Notes: generated from the sequence alone by a model not told the origin. 64,000 bases of DNA from Chloroflexota bacterium (GCA_016190825.1 JACPPV010000009.1:129328-193327), one strand, 5' to 3'. Positions 1-8,492 are shown, counted from the stretch's first letter. Numbers and translations: made by a program.

Positions 1-485
1 TGCGTAACGAGGTCAAGAATGCCTGGGCGCAGATTGACGTCCAGTTAAAGAGGCGTTATGACCTCATACCCAACCTGGTGGAGACAGTGAAAGGCTACAT
101 GAAGTTTGAACGTGAAACTCTTGAGGCGGTAACCAGGGCGCGCAACGTCGCTTTGCAGGCGTCGTCAGCCGGAGCTGTCGAACGGGGCAAGGCGGAAAGC
201 GAACTGGGCGCCGCCCTGTCACGACTACTGGTGGTAGTGGAGAGATACCCGGAATTGAAGGCAAACCAGAATTTTCTTGCCCTCCAGGAAGAGCTAACCT
301 CCACCGAAAACAAGATTGGTTTTTCCCGGCAGTTTTATAATGATTCGGTGCTGAGATACAACAACCAGACACAGATGTTTCCTTCGAGCATCGTGGCCAG
401 TATGACCGGGTTCAAACCGGGAGAGTTCTTTGAGGTGACGGCGGCCGCGGAAAAAGAAGCCCCTAAGGTCAGCTTCACACAGTAA
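1..485 (+). CDS. lemA: LemA family protein (5' partial)
   Basis: The reading frame is open from the window edge, so the N-terminus, which in this family holds one membrane helix, is missing. The visible part starts RNEVKNAWAQIDVQL and continues into RRYDLIPNLVETVKGY, the most conserved stretch of LemA proteins. The remainder is a charged helical domain that ends 10 bp before an HtpX-type protease gene. LemA proteins are small membrane-anchored helical-bundle proteins of unclear function and are often paired with HtpX-type proteases. The pairing is seen here; a shared role in membrane quality control is inference. A GTG at 78 is internal and not the true start. Confidence 0.93.
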   Translation, partial: RNEVKNAWAQIDVQLKRRYDLIPNLVETVKGYMKFERETLEAVTRARNVALQASSAGAVERGKAESELGAALSRLLVVVERYPELKANQNFLALQEELTSTENKIGFSRQFYNDSVLRYNNQTQMFPSSIVASMTGFKPGEFFEVTAAAEKEAPKVSFTQ

Positions 486-494
486 GGAGCTTTT

Positions 495-1712
495 ATGTGG
501 GAACAGATCCGATCGAACAGGTTCCGCTCGGCCGTGCTGGTATCTCTGATGGGCACGGTACTGTTGCTGCTGGGATATTTCCTGGGCCTGTTCTTTTTTG
601 ATAGCGGCACAGGAGGACTCGTTATCGCCCTGGCAGTCTGGGCGATGATGACGCTGGTTGCCTTTTTCCAGGGAGACAGCATCCTTCTGGCAGTCGCCGG
701 AGCCAGGAAAATCAACCGTGACGATCATCCCCGTCTTTACAACATCATCGAGGAAATGAAGATCTCCTCCGGGCTCGAGAAGATGCCGGATGTCTATATA
801 ATTGACGACGCGGCGCTCAATGCCTTCGCCACCGGGCGTAACCCGGACCACGCGGCAGTGGCCATTACTTCGGGGCTGCTCCAGAAGCTCAACCGTGACG
901 AGTTGCAAGGCGTCATCGGCCATGAGATCGCCCATATCAAGAATCGCGATGTCCTTTTGATGGCGATGTCTGCCGTTTTGCTCGGCACAATCGTGATTCT
1001 CGCCCGGTATGCCTCCCGCATCCTTTTCTTCGGCGGCATGCCGCGCTCTCGCCGCAGTTCATCCAGAGGGGGCGGCGGAGGTCAGGTCATCGTCCTCGCC
1101 GTTGCGATTGTGCTAATGATACTTGCACCGATAATGGCGCAGCTCATTCATTTCGCCATCTCCCGCCGGCGGGAATACCTCGCCGACGCTTCCTCCGCCC
1201 TTTATACCCGCTATCCTGAAGGGCTGGCCTCCGCCCTGGAAAAACTGGCGGCATCCTCCACACAGGTCAAGCAGGCGAACCAGGCCACAGCGCACATGTA
1301 CACGGTGAGCCCCTTTAGAAGGGAGGGGGTTTCCATTGAGACGCTGACCAGCACTCATCCCCCAATTCAAGACCGGGTCCGCGTATTGCGTGCCATGGGC
1401 GGGGCTTCCTATGCCGAGTATGAAAGGGTATTCAGGGACATCAAGGGCAGGGGGATAATACCGACTTCGGCCGTCGTTGCTCCGGCGGCTGTCCAGACTG
1501 TGGCCCACGTCGTGCAGACAGAACCGCTCGAACAAATCGAGCGCGCCCGGGAAACCTCGGATGTCCTCTGGAGACTGAACCGGTACCTGACCATCGATTG
1601 TGACTGCGGCGCAAGGCTGCGCGTACCCCCCGGTTTTAAGGAGCCGGTACTCCAATGCCCCCATTGCGGGCAAATCCATAAGATTGAGGCGACTGCTGGG
1701 GCGCCTCAATGA
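495..1712 (+). CDS. htpX: HtpX-type M48 membrane zinc metalloprotease
   Basis: This 405-residue protein is a membrane-embedded zinc protease of family M48. Two hydrophobic segments lie within residues 12-65 and two more near 152-175 and 197-220. The catalytic motif HEIAH is at about 143-147, and the third zinc ligand Glu is in REYLAD near 227, as in HtpX. The C-terminus is longer than in E. coli HtpX and ends in a CDCG...CPHCG zinc-ribbon-like element near 370-395, perhaps for substrate or zinc binding (inference). The start ATG has AAGGAG upstream. The gene follows lemA by 10 bp, which suggests one operon. The family degrades damaged membrane proteins. Confidence 0.92.
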   Translation: MWEQIRSNRFRSAVLVSLMGTVLLLLGYFLGLFFFDSGTGGLVIALAVWAMMTLVAFFQGDSILLAVAGARKINRDDHPRLYNIIEEMKISSGLEKMPDVYIIDDAALNAFATGRNPDHAAVAITSGLLQKLNRDELQGVIGHEIAHIKNRDVLLMAMSAVLLGTIVILARYASRILFFGGMPRSRRSSSRGGGGGQVIVLAVAIVLMILAPIMAQLIHFAISRRREYLADASSALYTRYPEGLASALEKLAASSTQVKQANQATAHMYTVSPFRREGVSIETLTSTHPPIQDRVRVLRAMGGASYAEYERVFRDIKGRGIIPTSAVVAPAAVQTVAHVVQTEPLEQIERARETSDVLWRLNRYLTIDCDCGARLRVPPGFKEPVLQCPHCGQIHKIEATAGAPQ

Positions 1713-1766
1713 ACGGGCCGGGTCGGCCTGGTCCACACACGCAAAAATTGGTTGAGGAGAGGAAGA

Positions 1767-1931
1767 ATGAAGATTGTTATCAGGAAACTCCGCTGTCCCA
1801 CCTGCCAGAAGCTGGTAAGGGGGCATGCTCAGAAGATGAATAGCCAGCTCAAGGTCTTATGTTCCGCTTGCGGCAATCCCCTGAGGTTATGGACGGGAAC
1901 CAGTTGGAGGATTCTTCGCGAAAGTGATTGA
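1767..1931 (+). CDS. small zinc-ribbon protein (54 aa)
   Basis: A 54-codon frame starts with ATG after a purine-rich GAGGAGAGGAAG and ends in TGA. The product has two CxxC pairs, CPTC at residues 10-13 and CSAC at 32-35, spaced like a zinc ribbon, and is rich in Lys and Arg. It lies 54 bp after the HtpX-type gene and 33 bp before the beta-CASP nuclease, in the same direction, so it is probably co-transcribed. The four Cys and the good ribosome binding site support a real gene. The family is not recognised. A role as a nucleic-acid-binding or zinc-binding accessory is only inference. Confidence 0.6.
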   Translation: MKIVIRKLRCPTCQKLVRGHAQKMNSQLKVLCSACGNPLRLWTGTSWRILRESD

Positions 1932-1964
1932 TAGGGATATGGGGACTGTTCCCGGAGCAAAAAC

Positions 1965-3371
1965 GTGCCAGGAGAAGTGAGTTTTCTCGGCGCCGCGAAG
2001 AGCGTAACTGGCTCTCAATACCTGCTTGAGGCAAATGGTGCCCGCCTGCTTATCGACTGCGGTCTCTACCAGGAAAGGGCACTCCTCGAGCGGAATTGGG
2101 CGCCCTTTCCCGTCCCGCCGGAAACTATTGATGCCGTCCTACTGACGCACGCACACCTTGACCACTCCGGCCTCATCCCCAAGCTCGTCCGAGACGGTTT
2201 CCGCGGCCCCATCTACGGCACTGCCGCTACTAGTGAGATAACCAAGATAATGCTGATGGACTCAGCGAGCCTTCAAATGGAGGATGCTGAGTTCAAGCGT
2301 CAGCGGCATGAGCGGGAGAAAAGAAAGGGACCTCATCCTGAAATACCTCTTTATACCACGGATGATGCCCAGGCTGCGTTTGCGCGCTTTGCCGCGGTGA
2401 ACTATTGGGATACAGTTGAAGTAGGAGATGGCGTTGAAGTTACCTTCCACGATGCCGGGCATGTCCTGGGCTCATCCATGCTCCGGATCAAAATTCGAGA
2501 TAACGGAAGAGAGCAAATTGTCGTCTTTCCCGGAGACATCGGCCGGTGGGACAAGCCCATCCTGCACGATCCTACCCGGTTCCCCGAAGCCGATTATGCA
2601 CTGGTAGAGTCCACCTACGGCGACCGGCTTCATGAGCCCACCGGAGAGGTAATAAGCAGGCTGACGGAATACATTAACCTGACTGTGCGGAAGGGCGGCA
2701 ACATCATCATTCCAAGTTTCGCCCTGGAAAGGACTCAGGAGCTCATGTATTGCCTGTACCAACTGCTATCGGAGCGTTTGATCCCGCGCCTCAAAATCTT
2801 CGTTGACAGCCCGATGGCAAACAGTATCACGCAGATATTTGAGCAGCACCCTGAGCTCTTCAATGCCGAGATGCTCGGCTTTGTACTGCAGGGAAGATCG
2901 CCTTTTGATTTCCCTGGTTTGAGCTTGGTGAGAACGGTCGAGGAATCCAGGACAGTAAATGACGTCAAAGAGCCGGTAATCATCATCGCCGGTTCGGGTA
3001 TGTGCACCGGCGGAAGAATCAAGCACCACCTCGTCAACAATATCTCAAGACCGGATAGCATGGTCCTTTTCGTGGGCTATCAGGCTGTGGGGACGCTGGG
3101 TCGGCAGATCGTAGACGGGGCGGAAGAGGTCAGGATACTGGGCAAGTATTACCCCGTCCGCGCCAGGATTGTCCAGGCAAGTGTTTTCTCCGGCCATGCC
3201 GATAGAGACGAGTTACTCAGGTGGTTATCTGGCTTCCAGAGACCGCCCAAACGTCTTTTCGTAACCCATGGAGATGCGAACGTGACCGAACGTTTTGCTG
3301 GTCACGTCAGAGAGCAGAGGGGATGGGAAGTGGTGGTGCCGGAGTACGCAGATACATTTGCTCTCGATTAG
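1965..3371 (+). CDS. metallo-beta-lactamase/beta-CASP RNA-processing nuclease
   Basis: The 468-residue protein resembles the bacterial and archaeal relatives of the CPSF73 nuclease. The metal-binding motif HAHLDH lies near residues 62-67 and a second ligand is in DAGHVLGS. A beta-CASP insert follows, and the C-terminal motifs include GSGMCTGGRI, SGHAD and THGD. Such enzymes are zinc-dependent endo- or 5'-exoribonucleases in RNA processing and decay. No KH domain is present, unlike in archaeal aCPSF1. The start is GTG at 1965 with GGAG upstream. The gene is the last of a rightward group that begins with lemA and converges on the LOG-family gene. Confidence 0.88.
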   Translation: MPGEVSFLGAAKSVTGSQYLLEANGARLLIDCGLYQERALLERNWAPFPVPPETIDAVLLTHAHLDHSGLIPKLVRDGFRGPIYGTAATSEITKIMLMDSASLQMEDAEFKRQRHEREKRKGPHPEIPLYTTDDAQAAFARFAAVNYWDTVEVGDGVEVTFHDAGHVLGSSMLRIKIRDNGREQIVVFPGDIGRWDKPILHDPTRFPEADYALVESTYGDRLHEPTGEVISRLTEYINLTVRKGGNIIIPSFALERTQELMYCLYQLLSERLIPRLKIFVDSPMANSITQIFEQHPELFNAEMLGFVLQGRSPFDFPGLSLVRTVEESRTVNDVKEPVIIIAGSGMCTGGRIKHHLVNNISRPDSMVLFVGYQAVGTLGRQIVDGAEEVRILGKYYPVRARIVQASVFSGHADRDELLRWLSGFQRPPKRLFVTHGDANVTERFAGHVREQRGWEVVVPEYADTFALD

Positions 3372-3444
3372 GGGGAAATTTCGTCTGGAAGAGCACTAAA
3401 AATGTTTTCCTTCGTGAGGTAGCCTTTCTCGTTAGCCCCCCGGC

Positions 3445-4128
3445 TTACCTGACCACGGCCTTCCTGCCCACGATCTCGTGCTTGATATACCATTTCTGCA
3501 CCGCCTCGATTACCCCGTCTGGAGTATCGCAGACCCTGAGAAGGGCGAAATCCTCCTCGGACACCAGCCCGCGAGCTAGGGCCTGACCGTGCAGCCAATC
3601 GAGGAAGCCCTCCCAATACTGGCCATCGAAGAGTATGACCGGGAATGGCCTTATTTTCCGCGTCTGCATCAAAGTGAGCACCTCGGTTAGTTCATCCAGG
3701 GTACCCAGACCGCCAGGCATAATGATAAATGCGGAAGCATACTTTACCAGCATGACCTTGCGAACAAAGAAATGGCTGAAGGTGAGCGACTTGTTGATAT
3801 ACGGATTTCCCGGCTGAGGTTCTGCCAGTTCAATGTTCAGTCCCACAGACGTTACGCCGGCTTCCGATGCGCCTTTGTTGGCTGCCTCCATGACTCCCGG
3901 CCCACCGCCACTGACGATTGAAAAACCCATCTCGCCCAGCCTCCGCGCGATTTCTGTAGTCTGGGTGTAAAGCTTGTCCCCCGGCTTGATTCGGGCTGAA
4001 CCGTAGAAGCTGACAGCCGGCTCAATGCCGGAGAGCCTGTCAAAGCCTTCAACCAGCTCCCCGATGATCCGGAACATACGCCAGGACTCCTCCTTGGCCA
4101 GTGCATTTATTTCGTATTCTCGCGCCAT
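3445..4128 (-). CDS. LOG family (TIGR00730) nucleotide 5'-monophosphate nucleosidase
   Basis: The protein has 227 residues and carries the lysine-decarboxylase-like Rossmann fold of the LOG family, with the signature PGGLGTLDE and an upstream GGGPGVMEAANKGA phosphate loop. LOG proteins cleave the ribose from nucleoside monophosphates and release a free base; in plants and some bacteria this yields active cytokinins. Older annotations as lysine decarboxylase are wrong for the family. The frame is open for 33 more codons upstream, but the ATG at 4128 directly follows TTGGAGGAAACAAT, a strong ribosome binding site, so that start is chosen. The gene converges on the beta-CASP gene. Confidence 0.88.
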   Translation of the reverse strand: MAREYEINALAKEESWRMFRIIGELVEGFDRLSGIEPAVSFYGSARIKPGDKLYTQTTEIARRLGEMGFSIVSGGGPGVMEAANKGASEAGVTSVGLNIELAEPQPGNPYINKSLTFSHFFVRKVMLVKYASAFIIMPGGLGTLDELTEVLTLMQTRKIRPFPVILFDGQYWEGFLDWLHGQALARGLVSEEDFALLRVCDTPDGVIEAVQKWYIKHEIVGRKAVVR

Positions 4129-4312
4129 ATTGTTTCCTCCAAGGATGCGGTATTTACACAGTATAGCAGGCTGTGCGTTCAAAGAAAACGACTCGCGCTG
4201 TGAAGAATTCATCTCGTCCTTTTCCAATAAATATACGTATGCTTACGAATAACACGGGCCAGATTACTCATGTACAATTAACAGCACAGGCAATCGGTCC
4301 GTCCGTTCAATC

Positions 4313-5986
4313 ATGACTACTTTGTCAACAGGCAGGGCGAAATTGAACGTCACAGCGATTCAACTGAAGAAAATTGACGGGCAGCAGATGAAGAATATGC
4401 TCGCAGCCGCTACGGAGTGGCTTGGGAAGAGTGCGAGAGAAATAGACGCCCTGAATGTCTTCCCCGTGCCGGATGGCGACTGCGGGACCAACATGCTGCT
4501 CACTATGCGTTCCACCGTGGAGCAGGCATACTGGCTTACCGATAGGAAGGTATCCACGATTGCCAAAGCCGTGGCGGATGGCGCACTGATGGGCGCCCGG
4601 GGCAATAGCGGCGTCATCCTCTTCCAGATTTGGCGGGCGATGGCCCAGAGTCTCGGAGACAAGGCGACGGCTGATGGGCCTGAGCTTGCCGTGGCGATGA
4701 CGGAGGCATCTAGAGCGGCCTACAAGGCACTCGCTAACCCGGTTGAAGGGACGATATTGACCGTTATGAAGGATGCCGCGGAGGCTGCCAGCAGGCAAGC
4801 AGCAACGGCTGATAACGATATAGTAACAGTGCTGGAGGCGGCAGTGACCGCCGCCGGAAAATCGGTGGCCAACACCCCCAACCTCCTCCCCGTTCTGAAG
4901 GAGGCAGGCGTTGTTGATGCCGGAGGCCAGGGCTTATACACCATCCTGGAGGGCGCACTCCGCTATCTCAAAGGCGGGGCCGGTGATATGAAGACCGCCG
5001 AGCCCCGGCTGATTTTGCCCGAGATGCCCGCCTCCAAGCTAACAGAATTCCTGATGGAGGAAGGCGCGCCCTATGGATACTGCACCGAGTTCGCCCTGAG
5101 AGGTGATGAGCTTGACCCGGACGAAATCCAGGTGCAACTGGAGAAAAAAGGTAAGTCAGTGATCGTTGTCGGGGCGGGACCAGCGGTAAGGATACACGTC
5201 CACACTCTCAAGCCCGGCACCGTAATTAACTATGCTACCCGTCTGGGCACCATGCATGATGTGAGCATCCGCAACATTGACGAACAACGCCAGGCGTTCC
5301 TCGAGTTGCAAAGGCAGAGGGCTCCGGCAGGCGAAATGTCTACCGTGGCGGTGGTTTCAGGGGACGGCCTGGCAAACGTTTTCCGTGCGCTGGGTGCTGC
5401 CGCCATCGTACCCGGCGGGCAGACGATGAACCCTAGTATCAGGGAATTGCTCAGGGCGGTGGAGGCCGTACCATCGAATAGCGTCATAATCTTGCCGAAC
5501 AACAAGAACGTGGTGCTGACTGCCAACCAGGTACAGCCCCTTACGAAGAAGAGTGTAAGGGTGGTGCCCACTGAGACCGTTCCGCAGGGAGTGTCAGCCC
5601 TGATGGCAACCGATTTTCAGGCCGGCTTTGATAAGAATGTCGAATTGATGACTAGGGGGATGGAGTCATTAATATCCATCGAAATCACACGCGCGGTCCG
5701 TTCCGCCCGTATTGGTGAACGGGCGGTGAAGAAGAATCAATTTATCGGATTTGTGAATGGCAGTCTGACTGCGGCCGCCGGCTCCCCGGCCGATGCCCTG
5801 GTCAAAACCCTGGACAAAACGGACCAGGAGAAATTCCGGGTGGTAACCATTTATTTCGGGGCGGATACAACACAGAGCGAAGCCGAAGATGCAGGTGCAA
5901 AAATACGGCAGCATTTTCCCCACATGCAGGTTGAGGTGGTCGAAGGCGGCCAGCCGCATTACAATTATATCGTTTCGGTAGAATAA
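4313..5986 (+). CDS. fakA: DAK2 domain fatty acid kinase (FakA/YloV family)
   Basis: This 557-residue protein matches the full length of FakA/YloV. The N-terminal DhaL-type kinase domain (residues about 20-215) has the metal-binding VPDGDCGTNM and the ARGNSGV loop. A middle domain follows and then a C-terminal region with PGGQTMNPS and LPNNKN, typical of the family. FakA phosphorylates fatty acids held by a DegV-type FakB protein and feeds exogenous fatty acids into phospholipid synthesis. No fakB is in the window. The start ATG lacks a clear ribosome binding site, but the next ATG would cut into the kinase domain. Confidence 0.9.
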   Translation: MTTLSTGRAKLNVTAIQLKKIDGQQMKNMLAAATEWLGKSAREIDALNVFPVPDGDCGTNMLLTMRSTVEQAYWLTDRKVSTIAKAVADGALMGARGNSGVILFQIWRAMAQSLGDKATADGPELAVAMTEASRAAYKALANPVEGTILTVMKDAAEAASRQAATADNDIVTVLEAAVTAAGKSVANTPNLLPVLKEAGVVDAGGQGLYTILEGALRYLKGGAGDMKTAEPRLILPEMPASKLTEFLMEEGAPYGYCTEFALRGDELDPDEIQVQLEKKGKSVIVVGAGPAVRIHVHTLKPGTVINYATRLGTMHDVSIRNIDEQRQAFLELQRQRAPAGEMSTVAVVSGDGLANVFRALGAAAIVPGGQTMNPSIRELLRAVEAVPSNSVIILPNNKNVVLTANQVQPLTKKSVRVVPTETVPQGVSALMATDFQAGFDKNVELMTRGMESLISIEITRAVRSARIGERAVKKNQFIGFVNGSLTAAAGSPADALVKTLDKTDQEKFRVVTIYFGADTTQSEAEDAGAKIRQHFPHMQVEVVEGGQPHYNYIVSVE

Positions 5987-6013
5987 GCCGGCCTCTCAAA
6001 CAGCGACGCATCT

Positions 6014-6194
6014 CCTAGTACTTAGTTGGTTAAAAGGGCGTCATGACAAAACCGTTCGCCCCCGTATCAAGTACGGGGCAGGCTCTGAGCCTGTCGAAGG
6101 GTGCGCCGATGGTTTCCTTCGGCTTGGCTCAGGACAGGCTAGCTCACCATGAACGGCGCATGTGTTACGCTTAATTATGCAACTTAGTACTAGG
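6014..6194. repeat. MITE-like element with 15-bp terminal inverted repeats
   Basis: The left end, CCTAGTACTTAGTTG (6014-6028), is matched by CAACTTAGTACTAGG (6180-6194), its reverse complement with one mismatch. The 181-bp element contains no open frame and fills the gap between fakA and the VTT-type gene. No clear target duplication is visible. A CCGTTCG-bounded repeat is nested inside at 6052-6156. A similar end, CTAGTACTTGG, occurs alone at 48220-48230. The structure suggests a non-autonomous mobile element. Confidence 0.7.
6052..6156 (+). repeat. CCGTTCG-bounded hairpin repeat, copy 1
   Basis: The repeat begins CCGTTCGCCCCCG and ends GAACGG. It holds a palindrome CCCCGTA-TCAAG-TACGGGG and a second palindrome AGGCTCTGAGCCT, followed by CGAAGGG and a partly matching CCTTCG. 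The copy at 27242-27347 follows the same order nearly throughout, and 44192-44260 is a shortened copy in the opposite orientation. No coding capacity. Confidence 0.75.
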
Positions 6195-6220
6195 TCAATA
6201 CAGCCCTGCTGGAAAGTGCA

Positions 6221-6847
6221 GTGAAGCGAGAAGAAACCGCAGCCACCACCAGAGAAATCGTCGTAGGTGCGCTGGCGCTAGCCTTCTCTATCGCCCTGAT
6301 TGTTATCGCCCTTCTGTTCAGAGACTATCTTACCGGTATTGCTAACATCGGCGGCCTGGGTCTGCTGAGCGTGTTCCTCATTTCCTTTATTGCCGGCAGC
6401 ACGGTCAGTATTACCATGATACCTGTCCCTTACTGGCTTGTTGTCTTCGTTCTATCTGATACGCTGTCAGCGGAATGGGGGCTGTTTGCGCCGATATTTG
6501 TTGGCACCACCGCTGCCAGCGGAGCCACTCTCGGGCAACTGCCATCATTCCTCATTGGGTACGGGGGAGGAGGGGTATCGGAGAGGTTGATCTCCAGACT
6601 CAGTGAGCGGCTTTATCAGAAAGCAAGTGAGATGGCGCAAAGGTACGGCTCATTGGCCGTATTCTTGGCATCGGCCATCATCAACCCCCTACATTTGCCG
6701 ATGACTCTGGCCATGGGCGCTCTACGGTTTCACCCGGGCAAATGGCTCCTTCTTACTTTTCTTGGCAATCTTGTTAAGAGTCTCGCCATAGCATTTGCCG
6801 GTTATTTTGCGCTTCATTTCATCTCTGACCTGCTGGAAAAGGCGTGA
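6221..6847 (+). CDS. VTT-type (SNARE-associated/DedA-like) membrane protein
   Basis: The 208-residue protein has about five hydrophobic segments (near 14-35, 44-62, 68-80, 140-165 and 175-203). The layout, with a helix pair, a re-entrant Gly-rich loop and an amphipathic GYGGGG region, recalls the VTT/DedA superfamily, whose members act in lipid scrambling or membrane homeostasis. The match is by pattern only and the exact family is not certain. The start is GTG at 6221 with GGAAAG upstream. It is followed 36 bp later by a lipid-kinase-like gene, which fits a membrane lipid theme (inference). Confidence 0.55.
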   Translation: MKREETAATTREIVVGALALAFSIALIVIALLFRDYLTGIANIGGLGLLSVFLISFIAGSTVSITMIPVPYWLVVFVLSDTLSAEWGLFAPIFVGTTAASGATLGQLPSFLIGYGGGGVSERLISRLSERLYQKASEMAQRYGSLAVFLASAIINPLHLPMTLAMGALRFHPGKWLLLTFLGNLVKSLAIAFAGYFALHFISDLLEKA

Positions 6848-6883
6848 TTTGACTCGCTACGGACATAACGCTAAACTAAAGCT

Positions 6884-7483
6884 ATGCAGAGGCCGTTCCC
6901 CCAGCACGCCCTGAGGAGAGGCAGCGTTCATGCCTCGCTGGGCATGGCTATCAGCATCGCCCTGTCCCAATACGGCCGCGAGATGATAGTGATACCTCTC
7001 GCCGCTGCAACCCTGGTCACGTTATCCGTTGAGGCGGCGCGGCTGCATAACCCCGTTCTTAATCGCTGGTTCATGACAGGTCTCCGTCCCGTTGTTCGCG
7101 CTGAGGAAGAGAACAGGTTTAGCGGAGGCAGTTTTTTCCTGATTGGCAGTCTGGTAAGCGCAATAGTGTTCCCGCCGGAAATAGCCATACCAGCCATAGT
7201 GTTCCTGGCGGTGGGAGACCCGGTCGCCGGGGTGATTGGCACCTGGATAGGACGCGTCAGACTGTGGAAAAAGACGGTGGAGGGAGGAATTGCCTGTCTC
7301 ATTGTCTGCCTGGCGGCGGTCGCCGTGATAACTGCGATTGCCGCCAGGCCGTCCCTTGGCGTGATGCTCATCGGCGCAGTCTCCGCGACTGTTTTTCAGG
7401 CGCTGCCGGTGCGCATAAATGATAACCTGACCATTCCCATTGGCAGCGCTCTGGTCATGGCGCTTGCAGGCATAGTCTTGTAG
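6884..7483 (+). CDS. dolichol/phytol kinase-like CTP-dependent lipid kinase
   Basis: This 199-residue polytopic membrane protein carries the features of the SEC59/DGK1/VTE5 group: an N-terminal R-x-x-VHASLG-like segment, the motif GDPVAGVIG, the KTVEGG segment, and a C-terminal DNLTIPI near the last helix. Members use CTP to phosphorylate polyprenols, phytol or diacylglycerol. The substrate here cannot be told. Length fits the short bacterial members. It follows the VTT-type gene in the same direction and converges on the next leftward gene. Confidence 0.72.
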   Translation: MQRPFPQHALRRGSVHASLGMAISIALSQYGREMIVIPLAAATLVTLSVEAARLHNPVLNRWFMTGLRPVVRAEEENRFSGGSFFLIGSLVSAIVFPPEIAIPAIVFLAVGDPVAGVIGTWIGRVRLWKKTVEGGIACLIVCLAAVAVITAIAARPSLGVMLIGAVSATVFQALPVRINDNLTIPIGSALVMALAGIVL

Positions 7484-7515
7484 GAGCTTGTCTTAGCTTT
7501 TCCTGTCTGAGAATA

Positions 7516-8133
7516 TCATTCCGTTTTTTCTGGGCTTTCGCGCAGCCAGCGATAGATTTCGTCCAGCACCGGCGGGGCAATGCTGAATACCTCGATGTCC
7601 GGGGGAAACTGCACCATGTGGCCCTGCCGGATGATAAGGAGGGCAGCCTCGCTGCCTTTAAGGGTCTCGTTTATGCGATACGCCATGTATTCGCACCGTT
7701 TTTTGGAGACCTGGGAGAAAAGGTCGGATATGACGCGCGTCGCTTTTTCACTGATGAAACCCATCAACAAATGGCGCTCCCAGTCCATACTCTCTGCCAC
7801 GAGGTCGGCATCTTCCACTGCTTCCAGTTCAGCCCCGGCCTGACATCTTTCCCTTGCCATCTGGCTGGCTCCAGGGTTGATTTTCTCCAGTGCGCTGAGT
7901 CCTTCCTCCCCTGCCTGGCTCACGGTCTCATGATAGATGTGGGCTACTTTCCCGATTTTTGTCTCCAGGTTAGCTACGTGCTCCCCCACCTGCCGCCAGT
8001 AGACGCCAAGTTTTTCGGTGTATTCGGCCGGTGCCCCTTCCCATGAGAAAAGGAGTGGCACAAGGTAAATCTTCCGCCTCGCCTGAAACTGACCAGCCCC
8101 TGGTTTTTCCAGTTTTCCCAGTTCTGCAGTCAT
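7516..8133 (-). CDS. conserved hypothetical helical protein (205 aa)
   Basis: The product is soluble, mostly helical and acidic, with no Cys motif, signal peptide or membrane segment. It starts MTAELGKLEKPG and ends with a WLRESPEKTE-type tail. The family is not recognised. The ATG at 8133 is chosen over an in-frame start 14 codons upstream, because a TATAAT box ends 9 nt before it; the upstream start would lie in front of the promoter. No ribosome binding site is present, which suggests a leaderless mRNA. The next leftward gene upstream, at 8214-8456, has its own promoter of the same kind. Confidence 0.7.
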   Translation of the reverse strand: MTAELGKLEKPGAGQFQARRKIYLVPLLFSWEGAPAEYTEKLGVYWRQVGEHVANLETKIGKVAHIYHETVSQAGEEGLSALEKINPGASQMARERCQAGAELEAVEDADLVAESMDWERHLLMGFISEKATRVISDLFSQVSKKRCEYMAYRINETLKGSEAALLIIRQGHMVQFPPDIEVFSIAPPVLDEIYRWLRESPEKTE

Positions 8134-8142
8134 AGTAAAACT

Positions 8143-8148
8143 ATTATA
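8143..8148 (-). promoter_or_regulatory. -10 box of the 7516-8133 gene
   Basis: A perfect TATAAT on the minus strand ends 9 nt before the ATG at 8133. Transcription would start at or just before the start codon. The -35 is weak: a TTGCAA at 8164-8169 is only 15 bp away. Confidence 0.6.
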
Positions 8149-8213
8149 CCTTAATACGGAAAATTGCAAAGGCACTACCGTGGCTGTCCCCAGCCACCGG
8201 TACTACGGGAAAT

Positions 8214-8456
8214 TTATAACTCGGCTTGCAAGAGAGTAGTGGTATCTTGGACGCCCTGGATGCCGCGGACCTCTCCCACCACGATCTTGGCGAGTTCAAA
8301 CAGCGTCTTCGCCTCAGCGACGGCGAGTGCATCCCATTGTCCGAAAACGAGGTTGACTTCGATGATTCCGGGAGTCATGCGAATCTGAGAGATTGCGCTC
8401 GATTCTAAACCGGGAACCAGCTTGATCAGAAGATATCCCTTCACCAGCGATGCCAT
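8214..8456 (-). CDS. Lrp/AsnC ligand-binding domain (RAM/DUF) protein
   Basis: The 80-residue protein consists only of the alpha-beta sandwich ligand-binding domain of Lrp/AsnC regulators (RAM domain), with no helix-turn-helix. Typical features are the YLLIKLVPG start, the GIIEVNLVFGQWDA segment and the ELAKIVVGEVRGIQGVQDT stretch. Stand-alone RAM proteins bind amino acids and form octamers in other organisms; the ligand here is unknown. The ATG at 8456 is chosen over a start 12 codons upstream because a TATAAT lies 7 nt before it and no ribosome binding site is present. Confidence 0.82.
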   Translation of the reverse strand: MASLVKGYLLIKLVPGLESSAISQIRMTPGIIEVNLVFGQWDALAVAEAKTLFELAKIVVGEVRGIQGVQDTTTLLQAEL

Positions 8457-8463
8457 TAAATAG

Positions 8464-8492
8464 ATTATATATTCAGGCTGGCCGCTTGGCAA
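8464..8492 (-). promoter_or_regulatory. leaderless-type promoter of the Lrp-domain gene
   Basis: On the minus strand TTGCCA (8487-8492) is followed after 17 bp by TATAAT (8464-8469). Only 7 nt separate the -10 box from the ATG at 8456, so the transcript should begin at the start codon. Confidence 0.65.

Noticed and set aside
78..485. lemA start at GTG 78
   Set aside because: The frame continues without stop to the window edge and already carries conserved LemA sequence before position 78.
294..935. Long antisense frame opposite lemA and the HtpX-type gene
   Set aside because: It is opposite two well-supported genes, has no known motif and no ribosome binding site.
4129..4227. 33-codon N-terminal extension of the LOG gene
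   Set aside because: A strong ribosome binding site just before 4128 and the family's usual start make the extension unlikely.
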